Source: Pseudoalteromonas sp. T1lg88
GTDB lineage: Bacteria; Pseudomonadota; Gammaproteobacteria; Enterobacterales; Alteromonadaceae
Direction of reading: 5' to 3'
Assembly (NCBI RefSeq): GCF_002964765.1
Contig: NZ_PQCF01000032.1
Span: forward strand, 248,001-312,000
Length of the DNA: 64,000 bases
Within the stretch, counting starts at the first letter, position 1, and each line of letters begins with the position of its first letter. The position numbers and the translations under genes are program-made. Shown here one piece after another: positions 1 to 8,223 of this stretch. Below the pieces are notes generated by a model. The model was given only the letters and a program-made list of their open reading frames with translations, was not told the DNA's origin and searched no databases.

Positions 1-221
1 TCCCGAGACGCAGAAGATTGGGTTATATGTTCAATACTTTAATTTTTTGTAAACCCGTACACTGATCCCACACAGTAAGGGTTTGGGGCCCTAACTAAAT
101 GATTAAGCTCCTTATTTTTACTGAGGTCGCATGAGCTTTGGCATCAAACAATAAACAGATGTTGAAGTTATAAAACTCATGCATAGAGAATCATAAAATA
201 AGATCCAAATAGGGGGACTCA

Positions 222-779
222 ATGGTCCAAAAAAATCTAAAGGTAATCACAATGGCTCTATTGGCCGGTACATTGTCAACGGGTTGTAGTCTGGTCGGTG
301 AGCATAAAATGACAGGTGGCGGCACCATGGCTTCGGCTGGCGGTGACAAAAATGCAGTCTTCACTTTCAATGTTGAAAGCTGTGGTGAAGAAGCGTCAGG
401 TCGTGTGAACTATCAAGACCATTCAGCCATTGATTTCGAACATATGGGTGGGGTGAGCTTTAACGCAAAAGTTGATGATTTTGGTTATTGCACACTGGAT
501 CTTGGTGCAGGCGATCCCGAGGCGGCAGAGTGTAATTGTGAAAACCAATATGAAGCGCAATTTACTTATGATTCAAAGAATCCACAAGCACCGGGTGAAG
601 GAACCGGTTTTGCATGCTTCATCGACACGGGTACTGGTAAAGGAAACTTCCACGGTATTGTTACGGCAATGAAATTGGATAATGGCCCTTATGAAGGCTA
701 CTTAAATCACGGCACTATGAATGGCAACATTCAAACGCATAGTTGCCCAGATAAAAACAAAGAAACAGAGTCAGAATAA
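222..779 (+). CDS. Small secreted lipoprotein with TGGG motif, unknown function
   Basis: 185-residue protein with a lipoprotein-type signal: a charged start, a hydrophobic stretch and the lipobox LSTGC with Cys at residue 22. After the lipid anchor comes MTGGGTM and later GRVNYQDH. This pattern resembles the TGGG beta-sandwich domain sometimes called post-COAP-1 that accompanies secreted proteases and surface proteins; that likeness is from memory of the motif. Several Cys residues (CEEA..., CTLD, CNCE, CFID, SCPD) suggest disulfides. An AGGGGG ribosome binding site lies about 6 bases before the ATG. The stop is 11 bases before the subtilase gene, so the two are probably one transcript. It could be a chaperone, anchor or cofactor of the protease, but no function can be assigned. 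Confidence 0.75.
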   Translation: MVQKNLKVITMALLAGTLSTGCSLVGEHKMTGGGTMASAGGDKNAVFTFNVESCGEEASGRVNYQDHSAIDFEHMGGVSFNAKVDDFGYCTLDLGAGDPEAAECNCENQYEAQFTYDSKNPQAPGEGTGFACFIDTGTGKGNFHGIVTAMKLDNGPYEGYLNHGTMNGNIQTHSCPDKNKETESE

Positions 780-790
780 GGAGCATCAAG

Positions 791-2011
791 ATGAAAAATA
801 AAAGTTTAATTGCTGTATTAGTCGCTACTGCTTTTTCGGCCAATGCTGAACTTATTAATGATTCACAAGCAACGCAGCAAAAAGATATTCGCGTTGTATT
901 TGAATACCACAATGGCTCCAAAGCTGAGCTCATTTCTGCTATCGAGCGCGCGGGTGGTTCTGTAGTACGCCTATTGGACAGTGACAACTCATTCGCGGCT
1001 ACTATCAATGCAGATGTATACGCACAAATCAAAGATAACAAAGCCCTTAAATCTGCGGAAGTTGACGCTAAGCGTTTTGCAATACCGCAAATGGAAATTG
1101 GCGCTGAACCAGCAAACTTTGAAGATTATGTGCCTTATGGCTTGCCAATGGTTCAGGCTGATCAGTTGAAGTATATGGGCGGCATAAAGGTCTGTATCGT
1201 CGACACGGGTTATGACTTAGGCCATGGCGACCTTCCATCATCTACTGTTGACGGTGACAGCGAGGGAGCAGGTCCTTGGTATCAAGACGGCCATGGGCAT
1301 GGCACACATGTCGCCGGTACTATCGCAGCATTAGACGGTACCGGGGCAAACTCTCTAACGGGTGTTATTGGTTCAGGAATGCCAGAATTGCACATCGCCC
1401 GTGTATTTAATGACGACGGTAATTTTGTGTATGCGTCAGACTTAGCGGGTGCGGTAAATGATTGTGCCGATGCGGGTTCAAAGGTGGTAAACATGAGTCT
1501 CGGAGGTGCCTTTTCGACCAAGGTGGAGGAACGCGCATACTCCCGTTTGGAAAAGCAAGGCGTATTGTTGATAGCCGCCGCAGGTAACGATGGTAATGCT
1601 ACGCATAGCTACCCAGCATCCTATGACGGTGTAGTGTCAGTTGCAGCGGTTGATTCTCAAATGGAGCATGCGGAGTTTTCACAGCGTACTTCTCAAGTTG
1701 AATTGGCTGCGCCGGGTGTAGATGTTGTCTCTACGGTTGCTAGAAATCTTATTCCGGGCAACACGCAGGATTTATATGCTTACATGAGTGGTACCTCAAT
1801 GGCGAGCCCGCACGTTGCTGGTGTAGCAGCCTTGGTGTGGAGCTACTTCCCACAGTGTAACAACTATGAGATTCGCAGCGCCTTAACTGCTTCAGCGAAA
1901 GACCTAGGTGATGAGGGCTACGACTATAAATATGGTCACGGCCTCGTTCAGGCGAAAGCGGCATACGACTATCTAACTGAAAACAGTTGTGATGGCCTAG
2001 GTGTCAAGTAA
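791..2011 (+). CDS. Secreted subtilisin-family (S8) serine protease
   Basis: 406-residue extracellular or periplasmic serine endopeptidase. Residues 1-19 form a signal peptide (SANA cleavage region). Residues about 32-95 look like an I9-type propeptide that would act as intramolecular chaperone. The catalytic domain shows Asp138 in VCIVDTG, His170 in HGHGTHVAGT, the oxyanion Asn266 in AAAGNDG and Ser336 in GTSMASPHVAG, so the triad is complete. It ends soon after the catalytic domain with no PPC or P-domain, giving a compact subtilase. A clear AAGGAG site precedes the ATG. It follows the lipoprotein gene by 11 bases and is followed by a rho-independent terminator at 2142. It probably scavenges peptides. 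Substrate specificity is not predictable here. Confidence 0.93.
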   Translation: MKNKSLIAVLVATAFSANAELINDSQATQQKDIRVVFEYHNGSKAELISAIERAGGSVVRLLDSDNSFAATINADVYAQIKDNKALKSAEVDAKRFAIPQMEIGAEPANFEDYVPYGLPMVQADQLKYMGGIKVCIVDTGYDLGHGDLPSSTVDGDSEGAGPWYQDGHGHGTHVAGTIAALDGTGANSLTGVIGSGMPELHIARVFNDDGNFVYASDLAGAVNDCADAGSKVVNMSLGGAFSTKVEERAYSRLEKQGVLLIAAAGNDGNATHSYPASYDGVVSVAAVDSQMEHAEFSQRTSQVELAAPGVDVVSTVARNLIPGNTQDLYAYMSGTSMASPHVAGVAALVWSYFPQCNNYEIRSALTASAKDLGDEGYDYKYGHGLVQAKAAYDYLTENSCDGLGVK

Positions 2012-2141
2012 AAGGGAATCCTGCACCTGTGCATTCACGGGGCGATGGTTATTAGACTGATGGGCAAATAGGTGGATGCGCAGCTTCTTACAGGGAAGTA
2101 GGATTTATCAGCTAGGTCAATTCTGGTTCCCAACCTCATTC

Positions 2142-2167
2142 AAGCTCCTTATTTAAGGAGCTTTTTT
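2142..2167 (+). terminator. Intrinsic terminator downstream of the subtilase
   Basis: Perfect hairpin AAGCTCCTT / AAGGAGCTT with a short ATTT-like loop followed by a T tract. It ends the lipoprotein-subtilase transcript. It is followed by a larger composite inverted repeat: TTTTTTATTGC at 2162 pairs with GCAATAAAAAA at 2211, with CCCGGAA/TTCCGGG inside. Confidence 0.85.
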
Positions 2168-2215
2168 ATTGCCTGAACTCCCGGAAAATTTGTCACCACC
2201 CAAATTCCGGGCAAT

Positions 2216-2247
2216 AAAAAACCCCGTGCTTGTCAGCACAGGGTTTC
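2216..2247 (-). terminator. Stranded native terminator of tmRNA (outside the island)
   Basis: Read on the minus strand this is a GC-rich stem (ACCC..TGCT / AGCA..GGGT) followed by a T run, lying just beyond the 15-bp copy of the tmRNA 3' end. Its position relative to that copy is what is expected for the original ssrA terminator, now separated from ssrA by the inserted island. The hairpin is seen directly; its former role is inference. Confidence 0.7.
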
Positions 2248-2252
2248 TTTAT

Positions 2253-2267
2253 TGGTGGAGCTGGGGG
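2253..2267. repeat. Distal attachment-site repeat (copy of the tmRNA 3' end)
   Basis: TGGTGGAGCTGGGGG is identical to the terminal 15 bases of the intact tmRNA gene at 23938-23952 (complement of its CCCCCAGCTCCACCA end). It marks the island edge distal to the integrase. Confidence 0.88.
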
Positions 2268-2550
2268 AGTTAAAATTTATAACTTAACTATTTGATTGAT
2301 AGGTTAAAGTTAATTTATTTTTCACATAAAAGTACATTTCATAGTACATTAAAATGATACCCAAATTAACTTTGAACCGCCGTCTGAAAATGACTTTTCC
2401 CTTAAAATTTGACTGATCGGAAGTAGGCTTAAATCCTCAGGCTAAAGCTCTGTCCAGAGTTTAACTAACTATTGGCCGTAAACTGATCTTCCCTCAAACT
2501 TCTAATCAGAATTACTGCGAATCGTATAAATGAACATTTCGGCCAGCTTG
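2268..2550. other. Left island edge, non-coding, with putative integrase arm sites
   Basis: No gene is seen between the att repeat and the HNH gene stop. The AT-rich stretch has two AGTACAT motifs at 2331 and 2343 (12-bp spacing). They are flanked by an exact 11-bp inverted repeat, AAAGTTAATTT at 2306-2316 and AAATTAACTTT at 2363-2373. The same AGTACAT pair with the same spacing occurs at the other island end (23807 and 23819), which suggests arm-type binding sites for the integrase or an excisionase. Confidence 0.55.
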
Positions 2551-3654
2551 TCATAAGGTATTCCTTATCTGTCTTCTCGAATATATCTCTTTAACTGTTT
2601 TTATCAATACCTCTATTTCTTCATCAGATTTAGATTCAACTTCTGTGAAGCAGAGATGCTTAATAAAAGCTTCTCTCTCATTACGAGCCACATCGACACA
2701 CCTTTGTATTTCATTGCCTAATGTGGTTCGAACATTTGGAATACCTTCTACTCCGTTAAGTAGTGGGGCTAACCAAGAGCGATGAAAGTTTTTAAGTCTT
2801 CTATTTACCCTGGGTATAACTTTAAAGGCTCTATTCCACGTATCAGCTTTAGCATTAGCCTCACCGTCTGAATCTTTTATATCAATAGTCATTGCTAATG
2901 TTTCACTGACTTGATTTAAGGACGCTTCTAATTGAACAGTGCTATCATCGTCATACGGATAGAATGCTAATGTCCGAACGTCATCAGCCAATAATACATC
3001 TATCTCACCTTTTGCTTTTTCATTACACTTTTGGCAACAAGGAATCAGATTGTTAAAATCAACAGAAAGGAAAGGGTATAGCTTTTTAGGCAAATAATGG
3101 TCATAAGAAGCTCTCCACTGTTTTTCGTCTTTAGCTCCAGCTTCAAATTTATCTTCAGGTTCTATTTCACGTTCTTCCATCATTTCTTCGGTGCCGCAAA
3201 AGCAACAAACTACGCCATTGAGTTCTTTATATTCTTGATAGTGAACGTCCATGTCAGCTTCTTCGGCACAAGCATCTTTGAAACATACTAGGCCAAGTGT
3301 TGTTGAATATAAGTAAGTTGCTAAGCTCTTAACTTTTTCCCAGAACTCACTTAGTTCTTCACACGGTTTTTTAATTTCTTTATCAATAGAAGAGAAGCAA
3401 TGTTTATAAGCAATATGACTAGCGTAGATCTCTTGAACACGATTTTTTAACGGGTCTTCAAGATCATTAAATCCATCAAAAACATCCTGAAATTTTGTTT
3501 TTGTTTTTGTGCTTTTTACGAGAACAATATTAAAGCCATCTAGAAAGCATTCATCAAACCCTGCTCCTTCGAATAGCTGTTGATAGAAGTTTTTATATAC
3601 GTCGTCTAACCAGTAAAGTCCTGAATTATCTGGTTTAGTAACTGTCCATAACAT
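2551..3654 (-). CDS. HNH nuclease, partner of the RM-linked ATPase (Septu PtuB-like)
   Basis: 367-residue protein. The central third holds an HNH/zinc fold: CCFC at about residue 150, then DHYLPKK with the general-base His, an NNLIP segment with the conserved Asn, and CCQKCNEK giving the second Cys pair. The N-terminal about 140 residues are unrecognised. Its ATG overlaps the stop of the upstream ATPase by one base (TAATG), so it is translationally coupled and probably made in stoichiometric amounts. An ABC-like ATPase plus HNH nuclease is the architecture of Septu (PtuA-PtuB) anti-phage systems; here the pair is the tail of a type I RM operon. The domain call is firm, the Septu comparison is inference. 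Confidence 0.8.
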   Translation of the reverse strand: MLWTVTKPDNSGLYWLDDVYKNFYQQLFEGAGFDECFLDGFNIVLVKSTKTKTKFQDVFDGFNDLEDPLKNRVQEIYASHIAYKHCFSSIDKEIKKPCEELSEFWEKVKSLATYLYSTTLGLVCFKDACAEEADMDVHYQEYKELNGVVCCFCGTEEMMEEREIEPEDKFEAGAKDEKQWRASYDHYLPKKLYPFLSVDFNNLIPCCQKCNEKAKGEIDVLLADDVRTLAFYPYDDDSTVQLEASLNQVSETLAMTIDIKDSDGEANAKADTWNRAFKVIPRVNRRLKNFHRSWLAPLLNGVEGIPNVRTTLGNEIQRCVDVARNEREAFIKHLCFTEVESKSDEEIEVLIKTVKEIYSRRQIRNTL

Positions 3655-5405
3655 TAGCTTTCTCGCTGTCCTTGCTTTTTTAACTCTTGCTTTAGTTGAT
3701 TAACCCTATAATTCAGTTCAAAAGAATCCCCATATTCCTTTAGACTCTCTAATGCAGTAACAGCATCAACTTCACCGTCGTCGTATTTTCTTAATTTTTC
3801 ACGGATTTCATTTAAAGGCTTTTGTGAAATTAACACTTCCATTTCAAAAACAGATGTTAATAGTGAGTCAAATCCTGCTCCGTATGTTTGTATATCAAGA
3901 TCTGTAATTTCAACCTCAGACTTATCATTTTTCTTAAAGCTAAGAACTCTGTTCGATTTGCAAGCAGACAATAAAAAGGGCGAATGAGTCGATATCAAAA
4001 GTTCCATCTTTGAGGTATCAACATATTTCTCAATTAGGTCTAAAAACTCTGTTCGCCATTCGGGATTAAAGTGACTTTCTGGTTCATCCAATATGAAAAG
4101 GGTTTGTTCAGAAGAAAACAATAGTAAGCTGCCGACAACTTGAATCAACTGGTGTTCACCGTCACTTACTCTGTCGTAAGTGCTCTTAATTTCGTTTTCA
4201 CCATAAATTATCTCGATATTGGTAAATCGAATTGGCATTAAACCACCAGATAAGTTTGGAACATTGCGTTCATATTTATCTAGTTTCAGTGTTCGCTTTT
4301 CATCATGGCTCCACCTTTTAGCTACAAGGTGGTTTAGAGTAATTAAATGTTCGAAGAAATAATTTTCATCAAGATAATTTGCTCTGAGGCTTTGTAGGAA
4401 TTCATCATTTACCCTAAAAGATAGCCTGCCACTTAGAGTTTCAGTATTAAAACCTTTAAGCTCTTTTGGTGAAGATTTTTTTTGAGATGCTAAGCTAAGT
4501 TTAACTAACCGACCTACAATATCGATTACTTTATCAAAATGACGATATTCGCTTAACCGTATGTCAATATCGAAATAACTGACACCATAGATATTGGCTT
4601 CGCTTTTAACAAATTCTCTAAATTTTTCAGATTTTTCTTTATTAATCCCTTCACAGACCATTAGAAAAACAAAGATTAAACTATTTAATGAATGATCTGT
4701 AAATATACCTACAGGAAGTGAAATATTAGCCGCTTCTGGAGCATCTTCAGGTCGCTGGAAGTAATAATCTAAGTTACTTCTATCCGATTCTGGCCATATA
4801 AATAAATCCGCTGACGTCTCAAACTTTCTTCTTACATAGTGAGATAATTCCCTCCACATGGAGTCGTTTTCAGCATTACTATCTATAGCTGCCTTCTCAT
4901 AAGCTATATTTCTTTTTTCAGTATACTCCCTAAAAAATGCTCCTTGCTGTCTAATCAAATCAAAATATTGAAACTGGTTTTTAGCAAAAATTGAGCTAAG
5001 CCCCTGATTATGTCCTGAAGAATATGCAATAACATGTTTTGGAAGAAGATCATGAGGATTATAGATAGTAACCAGTTTCTCATCATAATCGAGAACTAAG
5101 TGACCGTCTGTGCACACTAAATCAACATCAACCTCTACTCCTTCAAATTCAATTTGGTAACTCAGAGAAAAGTTATAATTCAATTCGTTTTTTGATGAAA
5201 ACTGTTGGTTAAAAAAACGATCTGCGTAATTGAAGATATCTGCTAAAAGTTCAATAAAGTTCGACTTTCCAGAGCCATTTAAGCCGACTAAGCACAGGGG
5301 ATTAAAAGCTTTCTTGGAGTCTGTGAATTCATAAATAAAGGGTCTATTGCGGGTTCCGGCGATAGATTTAAATTCTCCAACAAGCTCTAGATTTTGCAAC
5401 TTCAT
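3654..5405 (-). CDS. Restriction-system-associated AAA/ABC-like ATPase (Septu PtuA-like)
   Basis: 583-residue SMC/ABC-type ATPase. Walker A GLNGSGKSN lies near residue 45. The long middle has no recognised domain. A signature-like SDGEHQL sits before Walker B LFILDEPESHF, followed by the H-loop region STHSPFLL. These are the features of OLD/RecF-like ATPases found inside type I restriction loci and in Septu. A helical C-terminal tail (residues about 530-583) may contact the HNH partner. The start overlaps the hsdS stop by one base, and its own stop overlaps the HNH start. Expected role: a sensor or energy module controlling the nuclease during phage infection. The partner logic is inferred from family knowledge. 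Confidence 0.85.
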   Translation of the reverse strand: MKLQNLELVGEFKSIAGTRNRPFIYEFTDSKKAFNPLCLVGLNGSGKSNFIELLADIFNYADRFFNQQFSSKNELNYNFSLSYQIEFEGVEVDVDLVCTDGHLVLDYDEKLVTIYNPHDLLPKHVIAYSSGHNQGLSSIFAKNQFQYFDLIRQQGAFFREYTEKRNIAYEKAAIDSNAENDSMWRELSHYVRRKFETSADLFIWPESDRSNLDYYFQRPEDAPEAANISLPVGIFTDHSLNSLIFVFLMVCEGINKEKSEKFREFVKSEANIYGVSYFDIDIRLSEYRHFDKVIDIVGRLVKLSLASQKKSSPKELKGFNTETLSGRLSFRVNDEFLQSLRANYLDENYFFEHLITLNHLVAKRWSHDEKRTLKLDKYERNVPNLSGGLMPIRFTNIEIIYGENEIKSTYDRVSDGEHQLIQVVGSLLLFSSEQTLFILDEPESHFNPEWRTEFLDLIEKYVDTSKMELLISTHSPFLLSACKSNRVLSFKKNDKSEVEITDLDIQTYGAGFDSLLTSVFEMEVLISQKPLNEIREKLRKYDDGEVDAVTALESLKEYGDSFELNYRVNQLKQELKKQGQRES

Positions 5406-6640
5406 TAGAGCTTACCGCTAAATGCTTTTGATAAAATTGATTGTGTTAATGAGTCTAATCTTACCTTTGACTTTAAATACCTATGCTCAACGCTTTCTGC
5501 TTTAGCTAATAGGTTAGATACTTGTCTTACAATTTCTTTTTGCTCGCTGATGCCTGGTAACTTTACTACCAGCTCCTTTAAGTTCTTACCTGATATCCCT
5601 TTCTGCCCAGAAGTCGTTTTGACGCAACCCGTTACCTTATCTCGCATTTCAAGAGAAGAGAAAAGGATTTCAATAAATTGAGGCAGTGCTTTTTCATTTA
5701 ATCGTGCTCTTATCAATTTATCAGGATACACAAGATTTTCGTGCTCTAGCTTTGTCAGCAATCCACAAACACCAACAAATTCGAGGCTGCCATTGTACCT
5801 AGTAAACAGCAGGTCACCCTCACAAAGCATATATTTCTCAAGTTCTTTATCGCTCAATTCAAGATATCTGATATCTTGCTGATCAATCTCCATTGCTCTT
5901 ACAGAGCTAATCCTCAGAATTGGCGTACCCTTTCCGTCTTCGTTTGGTTTTGCTGATAGTCCATTTCTTAACTCCGTTAGTATTTCGTCAAATCCATATT
6001 CTTTGAAATTAAACTGAACCCCATTCTCCTCACGCCAGTCTTTGGTGACTTCACCGGAGGTGGCGGCGGCGAGGACGGATTGGCGGAAGCGTTTTAGTAT
6101 GGTTGGGATTTTGTCGAGGCGTGCTTGTGCCGATTCGACTTTGGCTAAGACCGAATCCAGTTTATCTGCAATGCGTTTTTGCTCTGGTTCTGGAGCTACT
6201 GGAACAGGGTAAGTTGCAACTTTCTTTGGTTGCGCTCTTGTTAGTGACCCTCCAACTCCAGACACCTCCGAACAAATTAACTCTCTAAAAGCTTGCCTTG
6301 TAAATGCATAACGTAAATACCGAGAATCAAAACTTGAATTTCTAACATTAATCCATTCAGAAGATGCTATTTGTCTGTACTCACCTTTTGATTCAACAAC
6401 CCAAACTCTATTAATCCTTGGGTTTATTTTACAAACAAGTACGTCTCCAGGCTCAACCATTTGCTTTGAAGAACCAATCTCTGAACCAGTTGTTAACTCA
6501 GGTTTACCACTTGAAAAACTTGGTACGCTATATAGCTCAAAAGTTTCATCAGGGAAATCAATAGGCTTAATCGTTTTCCCTTTATGGTGATTAATATCTT
6601 TTACTGACTTTTCTTCCCAACTTTGAGGCAACTGGCTCAT
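5405..6640 (-). CDS. hsdS: Type I restriction enzyme specificity subunit HsdS
   Basis: 411 residues with the two-repeat layout of HsdS. The first target-recognition domain covers about 1-150, followed by a conserved helical spacer (EPEQKRIADKLDSVLAKVES, then LAAATSGEVTKDWREENG). The second domain is about 210-350, with a matching C-terminal helix (SEQKEIVRQVSNLLAKAES ... SKAFSGKL). The two domains read the halves of a bipartite target and the helices set the spacing. The start overlaps the hsdM stop by 4 bases (ATGA). The spacer DNA (about 6030-6140) is visibly GC-richer than the AT-rich recognition domains on either side, a sign of domain exchange. The recognised sequence cannot be predicted. 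Confidence 0.95.
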   Translation of the reverse strand: MSQLPQSWEEKSVKDINHHKGKTIKPIDFPDETFELYSVPSFSSGKPELTTGSEIGSSKQMVEPGDVLVCKINPRINRVWVVESKGEYRQIASSEWINVRNSSFDSRYLRYAFTRQAFRELICSEVSGVGGSLTRAQPKKVATYPVPVAPEPEQKRIADKLDSVLAKVESAQARLDKIPTILKRFRQSVLAAATSGEVTKDWREENGVQFNFKEYGFDEILTELRNGLSAKPNEDGKGTPILRISSVRAMEIDQQDIRYLELSDKELEKYMLCEGDLLFTRYNGSLEFVGVCGLLTKLEHENLVYPDKLIRARLNEKALPQFIEILFSSLEMRDKVTGCVKTTSGQKGISGKNLKELVVKLPGISEQKEIVRQVSNLLAKAESVEHRYLKSKVRLDSLTQSILSKAFSGKL

Positions 6641-8145
6641 GCAACAACCTCATCCGTTTCTTCTGCGGCATCTAGCTCCACTAGAATTGACTGTAAATCG
6701 GTAATCGCACCAGCTAGCTCTTCTAAAGCTTCATTGATGAGTACATCCGGCTCTGGCAAGTTGGCGGCATCTTCAATGCTGTCATCACGTATCCAAGCAA
6801 GGTCAAGAGAGTCGTCTTTAGCGGTAATTTCTTCACGGGTGAAACAACGTAAACGGCAAGTATCAACATCACCCACTTCACTGCCGTCTTTATGGTTATC
6901 GATAAAGGCTTGGCGTTTGGCTACATCAATTTGAGTTAAGTCGCTGCCAACCGCTTGATAGAATTCGTCAAAGTGGGCTTTGGTTAATACAGTGCGCTTA
7001 CCAAATTGCGGCATATTGGCGCGAAGGTCGTATACCCACACCTTCTCAGTATTGCCTTTATCTTTATTGATGTCGGTAGGCTTATCAAAAAACAGTACGT
7101 TGGTTTTAACACCTGCTGCGTAGAAGATGCCTGTAGGCAACCTTAAAATAGTGTGCAGATTGCACTTGTCCATTAAGTCGTTACGGATTTTTCGACCTGT
7201 TGAGCCTTCAAATAATACGTTGTCTGGCAACACAACAGCGGCGCGGCCACCTGGCTTTAACATGCTGTGGTACATAGTGTGTAAAAACGCTAACTGCTTG
7301 TTAGAGGTGTAATGAACAAGGTCATCCCTTGTTGGCACACCGCCACCTTGCTTGGTGCCAAAGGGTGGGTTAGCTAGTATCAAGCTAGCTTTGGGTAAGG
7401 CTTTTCCTTCGTTTGATAAGGTATCACCAAATAATACTCCAGCATTGGTGTCATCTACGGCCAAATCGTGCAACATCAAGTTCATCATGGCTAGGCGGCG
7501 CGTGTCTGGTACTAACTCCATGCCGAAGAATGTTCCGTGTTGGTATTTGTCGTAAGCTGCCTCGTCGAGCATTTTGATGTCGTTGTTCTTTTCGATTTCA
7601 TGGTGGGCTGCGATTAAGAAGCCACCTGTGCCTGCGGTTGGATCAACAATGACATCATCAAGGTTCGGCTTCATCAGCTCAACCATGATTTCAATTAAAA
7701 CACGCGGGGTAAAATATTGGCCTGCGCCAGACTTTTTCTCACTTGCGTTGATTTCGAGCAGGCCTTCATACATATCGCCCAGGCCTTCGTGTTTGGCTGA
7801 GTACCAATCGAGGTTATCAATTTCTGTTACTAGCTTGTTTAAGGTGGCAGGTTTACGAATGCAGGTTGAGGCATCGGCAAAAATAGCCTTAGTGATCAGC
7901 GAACCGTGTGAACCTAAATGAATGAGCAGTTTTTTATATTCTTCCAACCGGGTGGCGGCGTTGAAGTTCTCAATATCTGTCCAACGATAACCCTCGGGGA
8001 TCAGCTCGTCTTGCCCGGTTTCTTCGACCATTTTAAGGAAAATTAGATAGGTCAGTTCATTTAGGTACTCGTGGTAGGTTACTCCGTCATCGCGCAGCAG
8101 GTTACACAGGTTCCAGAGTTTATTGATTAAATCTTGTGTGCTCAT
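6637..8145 (-). CDS. hsdM: Type I restriction-modification methyltransferase HsdM
   Basis: 502-residue N6-adenine methyltransferase. The N-terminal helical HsdM domain (residues about 1-130) is followed by SAM-binding motif I (DPTAGTGGF, about residue 167), catalytic motif IV NPPFG (about 262), and a C-terminal tail for complex assembly. With HsdS it modifies host sites; with HsdR it forms the restriction complex. It lies about 80 bases after hsdR, with a small GC-rich hairpin in the gap, and overlaps hsdS by 4 bases. All motifs are intact, so activity is expected. Confidence 0.96.
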   Translation of the reverse strand: MSTQDLINKLWNLCNLLRDDGVTYHEYLNELTYLIFLKMVEETGQDELIPEGYRWTDIENFNAATRLEEYKKLLIHLGSHGSLITKAIFADASTCIRKPATLNKLVTEIDNLDWYSAKHEGLGDMYEGLLEINASEKKSGAGQYFTPRVLIEIMVELMKPNLDDVIVDPTAGTGGFLIAAHHEIEKNNDIKMLDEAAYDKYQHGTFFGMELVPDTRRLAMMNLMLHDLAVDDTNAGVLFGDTLSNEGKALPKASLILANPPFGTKQGGGVPTRDDLVHYTSNKQLAFLHTMYHSMLKPGGRAAVVLPDNVLFEGSTGRKIRNDLMDKCNLHTILRLPTGIFYAAGVKTNVLFFDKPTDINKDKGNTEKVWVYDLRANMPQFGKRTVLTKAHFDEFYQAVGSDLTQIDVAKRQAFIDNHKDGSEVGDVDTCRLRCFTREEITAKDDSLDLAWIRDDSIEDAANLPEPDVLINEALEELAGAITDLQSILVELDAAEETDEVVA

Positions 8146-8168
8146 TGAAATACGCTCTTACTCTAAAT

Positions 8169-8188
8169 AGCCGGGACTCGGCCCGGCT
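8169..8188 (-). other. Hairpin between hsdR and hsdM
   Basis: AGCCGGG (8169-8175) and CCCGGCT (8182-8188) form a 7-bp stem with a 6-base loop in the hsdR-hsdM gap. No T run follows, so it is more likely a processing or attenuation element than a full terminator. Confidence 0.5.
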
Positions 8189-8223
8189 TGAAATTAGTTG
8201 ATTATACCTAAGTAATTTATAAA

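Noticed and set aside
2268-2550. Retron or guide RNA for the ATPase-HNH pair
   Set aside because: No reverse transcriptase in the island and no paired msr/msd-like inverted repeats; the motifs fit att arms instead.
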